Shown here: positions 51,607 through 58,306 of the stretch, piece after piece | Layout: every line of letters begins with the position of its first letter | How positions within the stretch are numbered: position 1 is the stretch's first letter | NCBI RefSeq assembly: GCF_020991325.1 | Contig: NZ_JAJMLX010000001.1 | Span: forward strand, 1 to 64,000 | Direction: 5' to 3' | Length of the DNA stretch: 64,000 nt | Origin: Bordetella petrii | GTDB lineage: Bacteria > Pseudomonadota > Gammaproteobacteria > Burkholderiales > Burkholderiaceae_B | The notes under the pieces: generated by a model | The model's input: the letters and a program-made list of their open reading frames with translations, nothing else | What the model was told of the DNA's origin: nothing | Databases searched by the model: none | Translations under genes and position numbers: made by a program

Positions 51607-52764
51607 ATGGCTAATGACTTATCCGGATCCGTTGCCATCGTCGGCGCGGCCGAATCCGATCTCGGCAAGGTGCCCGGCCTGAGCGCCCTGGAACTGCAGG
51701 GCCAGGCGGCCCACCGCGCCCTGCGCGATGCCGGGCTGACACTGCAAGACGTGGACGGCATCTTCGCGCACACCGATGACCGCTTTTCAGGCTTGCAAGT
51801 CGCGGAGTACCTGGGCATCCGCCCCCGCTATGTCGATTCGACCAACGTGGGGGGCATGTCCAACGTGCTGCATATCCGCCACGCCATGGCCGCGATCCAC
51901 GCCGGCATGTGCGACGTGGCGCTGATCACTTACGGCAGTACGCAACTGTCGGATGGCTCGCGCAAGCTCGGCATCACCGCGGAAGACGCCCGCAGCCCGC
52001 GCGGACAGTTCATCACCCCCTACGGACAACTGAGCCCCATCGGCTATTACGCGATGGTGGCCCGCCTGCACATGCACCGCTACGGCACGACTTCACAGGC
52101 CTTGGCCGAGGTGGCGGTGGCCGCCCGCCAATGGGCCATGCTCAATCCCAAGGCCTACAAGCGCGACCCGCTTTCCATCGACGACGTGCTGGCCTCGGCC
52201 TTCATCGCCGAGCCGCTGCGCCAGCGAGATTGCTGCCTGGTCACCGACGCGGGCGGCGCGCTGGTAGTAACCGCGGCCGAACGGGCGCGCGACCTGGCGC
52301 GGCCGCCGATATACGTGCGCGGCATCGCGGAAACCTTTGCCCACCACTACACACCCTTCAACACCGCGGACTGGCTCGACACCGGCGTAGCCGAAACGGC
52401 CGACCAGGCATTAGCCATGGCGGGAGTAACGCGCGACGACATCGATGTCGTGCAGATCTATGACCATTTCACGATCGGCGTCATCCAGTCGCTCGAAGAG
52501 CTGGGCTTCTGCAAGCGCGGCGAAGGCAAGGACTTCGTGGCGGGGGGAAGACTGGCGCCAGGAGGCCCATTCCCCATCAACACGTCGGGCGGCGGGCTGT
52601 CGTACAACCACCCAGGGATGTTCGGCATGCTGCTGGTGATCGAGGCCGTGCAGCAATTGCGCGGCGACTGCGGGCAACGTCAGCTTCCCGACGCCAGGCT
52701 AGCCCTGGTGCACGCGCCGGGCCTGGTGTTTTCGGCCAATACCACCATGATTCTTGGAGTGTAA
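51607..52764 (+). CDS. Thiolase-superfamily protein lacking catalytic cysteines (Ltp2-like retro-aldolase candidate)
   Basis: The 385-residue protein has the thiolase fold (lipid-transfer/SCP-x branch). The nucleophilic cysteine region reads VDSTNVGGMSNVLHI (around residues 77-90) with no cysteine, and the C-terminal cysteine motif is also absent (HAPGLVFSANTTMIL). The motifs IYDHFT and GGGLSYNHPG remain. With a DUF35 partner encoded three bases downstream, this matches Ltp2 of steroid side-chain degradation, which cleaves a tertiary 3-hydroxy-2-methylacyl-CoA by retro-aldol reaction, not thiolysis. The reaction here is inferred. Confidence 0.8.
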   Translation: MANDLSGSVAIVGAAESDLGKVPGLSALELQGQAAHRALRDAGLTLQDVDGIFAHTDDRFSGLQVAEYLGIRPRYVDSTNVGGMSNVLHIRHAMAAIHAGMCDVALITYGSTQLSDGSRKLGITAEDARSPRGQFITPYGQLSPIGYYAMVARLHMHRYGTTSQALAEVAVAARQWAMLNPKAYKRDPLSIDDVLASAFIAEPLRQRDCCLVTDAGGALVVTAAERARDLARPPIYVRGIAETFAHHYTPFNTADWLDTGVAETADQALAMAGVTRDDIDVVQIYDHFTIGVIQSLEELGFCKRGEGKDFVAGGRLAPGGPFPINTSGGGLSYNHPGMFGMLLVIEAVQQLRGDCGQRQLPDARLALVHAPGLVFSANTTMILGV

Positions 52765-52766
52765 GT

Positions 52767-53204
52767 ATGACGTCCGCACCACGCCCCGCCCCCCTGCCCA
52801 CCGACCTTACCCGTCCCTACTGGGAAGCCGCGGCCAGGCAAGAATTGGTCATCCAGGAATGCCAGGCTTGCGGCGCGCGCCAGTTCTACCCGCGCGGATA
52901 CTGCATCGCCTGCATGTCGGAGCAACTGCGCTGGCTGGCTTGCAGCGGCAAGGGAACGGTGTACACCTACACCGTCAATCATCGCGCGCCCCACCCTTCC
53001 CTGCAGGCGCGCCTGCCTTACATCGTGGCGGCGATCGACCTGGACGAGGGTACCCGGATGATCGCCAACATCATCGAGTCGCCACACGAAGCCGTGCGTA
53101 TCGGCGCCCGCGTGCAGGTCGTGTTCGAACCGCTGGCCGGCGGCATGGCCTTGCCGCAGTTCCGCATCGACACCGAGGGCCTGTCACCGCCCCCCGGACA
53201 CTAG
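52767..53204 (+). CDS. DUF35 (zinc ribbon plus OB-fold) acyl-CoA-associated protein
   Basis: The 145-residue protein has a rubredoxin-like zinc ribbon (Cys32, Cys35, Cys46, Cys49) and a C-terminal OB-fold (TVYTYTVNHRAPHPSLQ onward). DUF35 proteins form obligate complexes with thiolase-like partners; ChsH2-DUF35 with Ltp2 is the known retro-aldolase example. The gene begins three bases after its thiolase-like partner. Its stop overlaps the stop of the convergent IclR gene by three to four bases. Confidence 0.87.
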   Translation: MTSAPRPAPLPTDLTRPYWEAAARQELVIQECQACGARQFYPRGYCIACMSEQLRWLACSGKGTVYTYTVNHRAPHPSLQARLPYIVAAIDLDEGTRMIANIIESPHEAVRIGARVQVVFEPLAGGMALPQFRIDTEGLSPPPGH

Positions 53205-54007
53205 GCCAGCTCGCGCCGGATGGCGCGGGCGCAATCGAGCACCTGGGGCACCAGTTCTTCGCGCGCCTGGGCCAGGCTCCAGCGGGGCGAAGGCACGGCG
53301 ATATTGACCGCACCCAGGACATCGCCGTCGGCGTTCACGATGGGGGCCGCCACGGAAATGTCGCCGATGAAGGCTTCCTGGTTGTTGATGACGTAACCAT
53401 CGCGCCGCGCCTGGCCCAGCAGGTCGTGCAACGCATCCAGGCCGGTGACGGTATGCTGGGTCATGGCCTGGCGCGGGCCGTTCAGTATGGACTGGACCTG
53501 GCCCGCCGGCAGGAAAGCCAGGATGGCCCGGCCGGCGGCGGTGCAGAATGCCGGCAGCCGCGAACCCACGTGCAGGTTGACACTGACCGGGTGTTCACTG
53601 GGGTAGCGCGACACGTACACGATCTCGCGGCCCTCCAGTTCCATCAGGTTCACGGTTTCGCGGCACTGCTGGTTCAGCCGCAGCAAGTGCCGGTCGGCCA
53701 CTTCCTTCACCGAGTCGGTCGCCAGTACCGTGTGCCCGAATTCCAGCATGCGGCTTGATAGTGAATAGGCACGGGACTCCGCGTGCTGGCGCAGGTAGCC
53801 CAATTCGCGCAATGTGTGCGCAAAGCGCTGGACCGCGCTTTTCTCCAGGCCGGACAACTGGATCAGTTCCGTGAGGGTCAGCGGCCGCTTGGCCGCATTC
53901 AGGCATTCCAGCAACTGGAAGCACTTGCCGACCGACAGCACGAACAGCCGGTCGGCGCCCGGCCCGCCCGTGGCGGCCTCGCCTTTGTGGGATGCGGAGG
54001 ATTTCAT
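53201..54007 (-). CDS. IclR-family transcriptional regulator
   Basis: The 268-residue protein has a winged helix-turn-helix (about residues 24-80, with TLTELIQLSGLEKSAVQRF) and an IclR effector domain (FIGDISVAAPIVNADGDVLGAV). It lies six bases after the nitrilase gene on the same strand, so it may be co-expressed with the D-amino-acid cluster. It could instead control the convergent island arm. Its start codon lies within the 23-bp direct repeat. Confidence 0.9.
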   Translation of the reverse strand: MKSSASHKGEAATGGPGADRLFVLSVGKCFQLLECLNAAKRPLTLTELIQLSGLEKSAVQRFAHTLRELGYLRQHAESRAYSLSSRMLEFGHTVLATDSVKEVADRHLLRLNQQCRETVNLMELEGREIVYVSRYPSEHPVSVNLHVGSRLPAFCTAAGRAILAFLPAGQVQSILNGPRQAMTQHTVTGLDALHDLLGQARRDGYVINNQEAFIGDISVAAPIVNADGDVLGAVNIAVPSPRWSLAQAREELVPQVLDCARAIRRELA

Positions 54008-54027
54008 AGCCCGCTATTTGACCAGAT
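54005..54027. repeat. 23-bp direct repeat, right copy
   Basis: This block is identical to 37,567-37,589. It covers the last codons and stop of the intact nitrilase gene and the start codon of the IclR gene. The two copies bound a 16.4-kb segment holding the acyl-CoA catabolic genes. Confidence 0.75.
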
Positions 54028-54877
54028 CGCCATACAGGTCGGGACGGCGGTCGCGCCACCATGGGAAAGCGGCCCGGGCGCGGCCTATCTCGTCCAGATC
54101 GGCCTTGTGCATGACCAGCTCGTCATCCCGTTCGCCCGCGCGCGCGGCGATCATGCCATAGGGGTCGACCACCATGCTATGCCCCAGATGATGACGCGGC
54201 CCCTCGGTGCCGGCACGATTGGAAGCCAGCACGTATGCGCCGTTTTCATAAGCGCGGGCCCGCAGCGGCACTTCCCATATCGATGCACGTCGCGCTGCGT
54301 CGCTGTAGGTCGAGAACGCGATCGGCATGACCAGCACCTGTGCGCCCCGCAAGGCCAGGGCGCGCGATGCCTCGGGGTAGAGCCGGTCGTTGCAGATCTG
54401 GATGCCGATGCGCGTGCCGCACAACTCGAATACCGGCAGGGCTTGCCCCGGGGCAAAGTAGAACTTCTCGTAGCTGCCGGTGCCGCCCGGCTGCTCGTTC
54501 GGGAAGTAAGCCGGGATGTGTGTCTTGCGATAGACGCCCAGGCTTTCGCCACGCTCGTTGAGCACTTGCGCCGAATTGAAGTATCCCCGCGCCGCGCGCT
54601 CGGCCACCGGCAGCACCAGCGCCAGCCGGCGCGCGGCGGCATGCCCGCGCAGCCGGTCCAGTAGCGGGTCGTCCAGCGCCATGAAGTATTTGTCATAGCC
54701 GGCGTCCAGCCCGCAGGCGAAGAAAGGCGCCAGGAACAGCTCCGGAAACACCAGCAGTTCGGCCCCTTGGCCCGAGGCGCGGTCGATCAGCGCCACCGCG
54801 CTATCGACGATGGCGGCGCTGCCGGGCTCGTGTACCGGCCCGGTCTGGGCCGCGGCCAGGCACAGGGTGCGCGCCAT
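54014..54877 (-). CDS. Nitrilase-superfamily amidohydrolase (N-carbamoyl-D-amino-acid hydrolase-like)
   Basis: This 287-residue carbon-nitrogen hydrolase has the complete catalytic triad: Glu46 (FPELF), Lys118 (YRKTHIP) and Cys162 (QICNDRLYPE). The CND variant of the cysteine motif is typical of N-carbamoyl amino acid hydrolases. The ATG at 54,877 begins MARTLCLAAAQTG, the standard start. It lies four bases after an M19 peptidase gene and next to a D-amino-acid dehydrogenase, so release of D-amino acids is a likely role. Confidence 0.87.
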   Translation of the reverse strand: MARTLCLAAAQTGPVHEPGSAAIVDSAVALIDRASGQGAELLVFPELFLAPFFACGLDAGYDKYFMALDDPLLDRLRGHAAARRLALVLPVAERAARGYFNSAQVLNERGESLGVYRKTHIPAYFPNEQPGGTGSYEKFYFAPGQALPVFELCGTRIGIQICNDRLYPEASRALALRGAQVLVMPIAFSTYSDAARRASIWEVPLRARAYENGAYVLASNRAGTEGPRHHLGHSMVVDPYGMIAARAGERDDELVMHKADLDEIGRARAAFPWWRDRRPDLYGDLVK

Positions 54878-54881
54878 GGCC

Positions 54882-55883
54882 CTAGCCCCAGATCGCGCGA
54901 AAGGCGCGCAGGAAATTGCCGCCGGCGATGCCATCGATTTCGCGGCCCGTGAAGCCGGCCTTTTCCAGCGCCTGCAGAATGGCCGGGAACTCGCGCGGCG
55001 ACGGTGTTTCTTTGGGATAGCGGTCGGCCAGCCGGTTGCCGAAGGCATTGATGAACACCCCGGCCGGACCGGGATAGTTGCGGCTGAGCTCGAGCACGGC
55101 ATCGACCTGCGCCGGGTCTTGCACGCAGGCGAAGTCGGTGCCGATACCCACGTGTTCCAGGCCCACCAGGTTGCCCAGGTGCCGCACGTGCGCGGCGAAG
55201 CTTTCCAGCGTGGGCGGCTGGCCGGGATCGCCGCTCCAGTTCAGGAAGCCGTGGATGCTGGCCCCGATGACGCCGCCGGTGGCGGCCACGGCGCGGATCG
55301 ATTCGTCGGTCTTATTGCGCACGCGGTCGTGCATGGATTTGGCATTGGCGTGGGTCAGCAGCACTGGCTTGGTCGACAGGGCTGCCGCCTGCTGCACCGT
55401 GGCTTCGGAACAATGGCTGAGATCGATGGCCACTCCCACGGCGTTCATTTCCGCTACCACGGCGTGGCCGAATTCGGTCAGGCCGCCGCCGCGGGCTTCG
55501 CCGCAGCCATCGGCGACGAAATTGGCCTCGTTATAGGTCAGTTGGCCCACTCGCAGCCCCATGGCGTGGAAGCCGCGGATGCGTTCCAGGCGGGATTCCA
55601 GCGGCAGCAGGTTCTGCCACCCCATGATCAGGCCGGTTTGCCCCTGCGCCTGCGCTTGCTCGATATCGTCGGCGCGCAGCACCAGCCGCCAGCCTAAGTC
55701 AGGTTGCGCCACCTTGGCCAGCCAGCGCGACATGGCATCGAAGGCCGGTTCGAAACCCTGCGTGTACGGTGCCACGGTAATGTTGGCTGCCGTTACCTGG
55801 CCGGTATGCAAGGGCTCGGGATTACCGTCGCCATGGAACACCAGCCCATCGATGACGATGCGCCGGGCGGTGGATTTGCTCAT
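54882..55883 (-). CDS. M19 (membrane/renal dipeptidase) family protein with altered zinc ligand
   Basis: M19 enzymes hydrolyse dipeptides, often with a D-residue, or related lactones, at a two-zinc site. The 333 residues have an HGD motif (His17, Asp19), LSHCSEA, LTHANAKS and GIGTDF for metal binding. The bridging glutamate expected in a VEGG motif appears as Gln90 (MGWQN). The enzyme may thus bind metal differently or act on an unusual substrate. It is co-directional with the nitrilase gene. Confidence 0.83.
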   Translation of the reverse strand: MSKSTARRIVIDGLVFHGDGNPEPLHTGQVTAANITVAPYTQGFEPAFDAMSRWLAKVAQPDLGWRLVLRADDIEQAQAQGQTGLIMGWQNLLPLESRLERIRGFHAMGLRVGQLTYNEANFVADGCGEARGGGLTEFGHAVVAEMNAVGVAIDLSHCSEATVQQAAALSTKPVLLTHANAKSMHDRVRNKTDESIRAVAATGGVIGASIHGFLNWSGDPGQPPTLESFAAHVRHLGNLVGLEHVGIGTDFACVQDPAQVDAVLELSRNYPGPAGVFINAFGNRLADRYPKETPSPREFPAILQALEKAGFTGREIDGIAGGNFLRAFRAIWG

Positions 55884-55944
55884 GTCTTGTTCCCCTGTAT
55901 AGCGCGGCGCGCAGGCCGCGGCGTCGATGATCGGATTGCTTGAT

Positions 55945-55973
55945 TATTGCAATGCAATAGCATGTATTGCATA
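55945..55973. promoter_or_regulatory. Operator-like repeats between M19 and Bug genes
   Basis: TATTGCAATGCAATA is a near-perfect palindrome (7-1-7), and a further TATTGCA half-site starts exactly 20 bases on. They lie in the 170-base divergent promoter region. The ATTGCAAT core is shared with the palindrome at 45,873, hinting at related IclR regulators. Confidence 0.65.
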
Positions 55974-56053
55974 ACAACATCATATGGAATAACTTTCGCT
56001 ACGGCAATGCCTTGCCCGGCTTGCCGCATAAACCACAGCACAAGGGGATTCAC

Positions 56054-57031
56054 ATGATCAAGACACTCGCGGCACTGGCATCCGCACTGGCAATCTCGGC
56101 CGCCGCCGCCCCCGCCGCCCAGGCGGCCGACGCGTACCCGTCCCATCCCATCCGCATCGTGGTGGCTTATCCGCCCGGAGGCAGTACGGACACGGCGGCC
56201 CGCCTGCTGGCCGACCGCCTGGGCACGGCACTGAAGCAGACCGTGGTGGTGGAAAACCGTCCCGGCGCCGGCGGCGTGATCGGCGCATCGTCGGTGGCCA
56301 AGGCGCAGCCCGACGGCTATACCCTGCTGTTCGCCGCCTCGCCCGAGCTTTCCATCGCCGGCATCACCACGCCCAACCTGCCCTACGACCCCAACCGCGA
56401 TTTCTCGCCCATCACGCTGGTGGGCCAGGTGCCGTTCATCCTGGTGGCCAACAACGACTTTCCGGCCGGCAATGTTGAAGAACTGATCGCCTACACCAAA
56501 GCGCATCCGGGCAAGGTGAATTTTTCTTCATTCGGCACGAATACGTCGAACCACCTGGGCGGCGAGCTGTTCAACCTGCAGGCGGGCATCAAGATGACGC
56601 ACGTGCCCTATCGCGGCAGCTCGCCTTCGCTGACAGACCTGATGGGCGGGCAAGTGCAGGTCACGTTTGACACCGTTACCGCGGTATTCCCGCTGATCAA
56701 GGCCGGCAAGGTCAAGGCGCTGGCCATTGCAACCGCCGAACGCTCGCCCCTGGCGCCGGACCTGCCCACGATTGCCGAAAGCGGAGTGCCCGGCTATGCC
56801 GGCGGAACCTGGTTCGGGCTGCTGGCGCCGGCCGGAACGCCGCCAGAGGTCGTGCAACGGCTGTCGTCGGCCACACGCGGCATTCTGGAATCGGACGATA
56901 TCCGGCAGCAGTTCGCCAGCCGCGGCATCCAGCCCGCGCCGGGCAGCCCCGAGGAGTTCCGTGCTTTCCTGGCGGGCGAGATCGCCAAATGGCAGGAAGC
57001 CGCGCAGAAAATCGGCATCAAGGCGAACTGA
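56054..57031 (+). CDS. Bug-family tripartite tricarboxylate transporter binding protein 3
   Basis: The 325-residue periplasmic receptor has a signal peptide (about 1-25), the Bug N-terminus YPSHPIRIVVAYPPGGSTDTAARLLA, PGAGGVIGA and HVPYRGSSPSLTDLMGGQV. It is transcribed with the D-amino-acid dehydrogenase gene (six-base gap) and divergent from the peptidase, so its ligand may be a D-amino acid derivative or peptide-like acid. The ATG at 56,054 is preceded by a short GGGGA stretch. Confidence 0.88.
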   Translation: MIKTLAALASALAISAAAAPAAQAADAYPSHPIRIVVAYPPGGSTDTAARLLADRLGTALKQTVVVENRPGAGGVIGASSVAKAQPDGYTLLFAASPELSIAGITTPNLPYDPNRDFSPITLVGQVPFILVANNDFPAGNVEELIAYTKAHPGKVNFSSFGTNTSNHLGGELFNLQAGIKMTHVPYRGSSPSLTDLMGGQVQVTFDTVTAVFPLIKAGKVKALAIATAERSPLAPDLPTIAESGVPGYAGGTWFGLLAPAGTPPEVVQRLSSATRGILESDDIRQQFASRGIQPAPGSPEEFRAFLAGEIAKWQEAAQKIGIKAN

Positions 57032-57037
57032 AGCATC

Positions 57038-58288
57038 ATGCAGCAAGCACGACAAGACAGTGTCGCCGTCATCGGCGCGGGCATCGTGGGTCTGTGTACG
57101 GCCTACGCCCTGCGCCAGGCGGGCTGGACGGTAACGCTGTTCGATCCCAACCCGCCCGCCTCGCAATGCTCGGCAGGCAACGCGGGCGCATTATCGTCAC
57201 GTTCGGTGGCGCCGCTGGCCATGCCCGGCGTGCTGCGCGGCGCCCTTTCCATGTTGCTGGACGCCAGCAGCCCATTGCACATTCCCGCCGGCTACTGGCT
57301 GCGGGCCGCGCCCTGGCTGGCGCGCTTCGTCGGCGCGGCCCGGCCGCGCCGCGTGCGGGACATTGCCATGGCGCTGGACACGCTGCTGGCGGGCGCGGTG
57401 GACAGCCACGCGCGCCTTGCCGCCGAACTGGGTTGCCCGGAACTGGTACGGCGCACCGGCCAGCTGCATGTGTATCCGGACACACGCGCGCGCGATCAGG
57501 ACAGTGCCTCGTGGGAACTGAAGCGGGCCCACGGCCTGCGCCAGGAATGCCTGGATCGCGGCTCCATCACTGATCTGGAACCCGATATCGGGCCGGCGTA
57601 CGCCACGGGGATCTATCTACCGGATGAAGGCTGGCTGGCGGAACCGCTGCGTTACGGCCGCGCGCTGGCGGCGCGCCTGGCCCAGATGCAGGTCGACATC
57701 GTGGCGGCCCGCATCAGCGGCATGCAACGCACATCACGGCACTGGCTGCTGACCGACGGCAACCGCAGTTGGCCCGCGGACAGAGTGGTCGTGTGTGCCG
57801 GCGCCTGGTCGGGCGCGTTGATGGCGGGGCAAGGCTATCGGGTGCCGCTGGAAAGCCAGCGCGGCTATCACTTACACCTGCCTCAACCCAATCTTGCGCC
57901 CAGCCGGGTGGTAGTGCTGGCCGATCGCAAGGTATTCATCACGCCGATGGAAAGCGGCCTGCGCATGGCCGGCACTGTGGAATTCGGCGGCCTGGAAAAA
58001 CCGCCCAACCTGCACCGTGCCATGCTGCTGGCCCGGCACGTGCATGCCGGACTGCCGCAACTGCATATCGAAGCACCGCAAGTGTGGCTGGGCCATCGGC
58101 CCTGCCTGCCGGATTCATTGCCGGTGCTGGGGCCGGTGCCGGGCCGCGAAGGGCTGTGGTGCGCCTTCGGCCACGGCCATCTGGGCCTGACCGCCTCGGC
58201 CAACACCGGCCAACTGATCGCCCGTGCCATGCGGGGGGATCTGCCGGCCGCCGCGCTGGCGCCCTATTCGATAGCGCGGTTCAACTGA
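57038..58288 (+). CDS. FAD-dependent D-amino-acid dehydrogenase (DadA-like)
   Basis: The 416-residue flavoprotein has the N-terminal motif VAVIGAGIVGLCTAYALR, the glycine-rich NAGALSS and the C-terminal FAD-contact GHGHLGLTASANTG. These are DadA/DAAO-family features. It would oxidise D-amino acids released by the peptidase and amidohydrolase to 2-oxo acids. It converges on the decarboxylase gene across 18 very GC-rich bases forming an inverted repeat. Confidence 0.88.
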   Translation: MQQARQDSVAVIGAGIVGLCTAYALRQAGWTVTLFDPNPPASQCSAGNAGALSSRSVAPLAMPGVLRGALSMLLDASSPLHIPAGYWLRAAPWLARFVGAARPRRVRDIAMALDTLLAGAVDSHARLAAELGCPELVRRTGQLHVYPDTRARDQDSASWELKRAHGLRQECLDRGSITDLEPDIGPAYATGIYLPDEGWLAEPLRYGRALAARLAQMQVDIVAARISGMQRTSRHWLLTDGNRSWPADRVVVCAGAWSGALMAGQGYRVPLESQRGYHLHLPQPNLAPSRVVVLADRKVFITPMESGLRMAGTVEFGGLEKPPNLHRAMLLARHVHAGLPQLHIEAPQVWLGHRPCLPDSLPVLGPVPGREGLWCAFGHGHLGLTASANTGQLIARAMRGDLPAAALAPYSIARFN

Positions 58289-58306
58289 GCCGCGGCCGCC
58301 GCGGCG

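Noticed and set aside
51607-52764. Annotation as acetyl-CoA acetyltransferase (thiolase)
   Set aside because: Both catalytic cysteines are missing, and the DUF35 partner points to the Ltp2-like group.
58289-58305. GC-only inverted repeat between the D-amino-acid dehydrogenase and decarboxylase genes as a terminator
   Set aside because: GCCGCGGC-C-GCCGCGGC pairs perfectly, but there is no loop of normal size and no T-run on either side; in such GC-rich DNA this is weak evidence.
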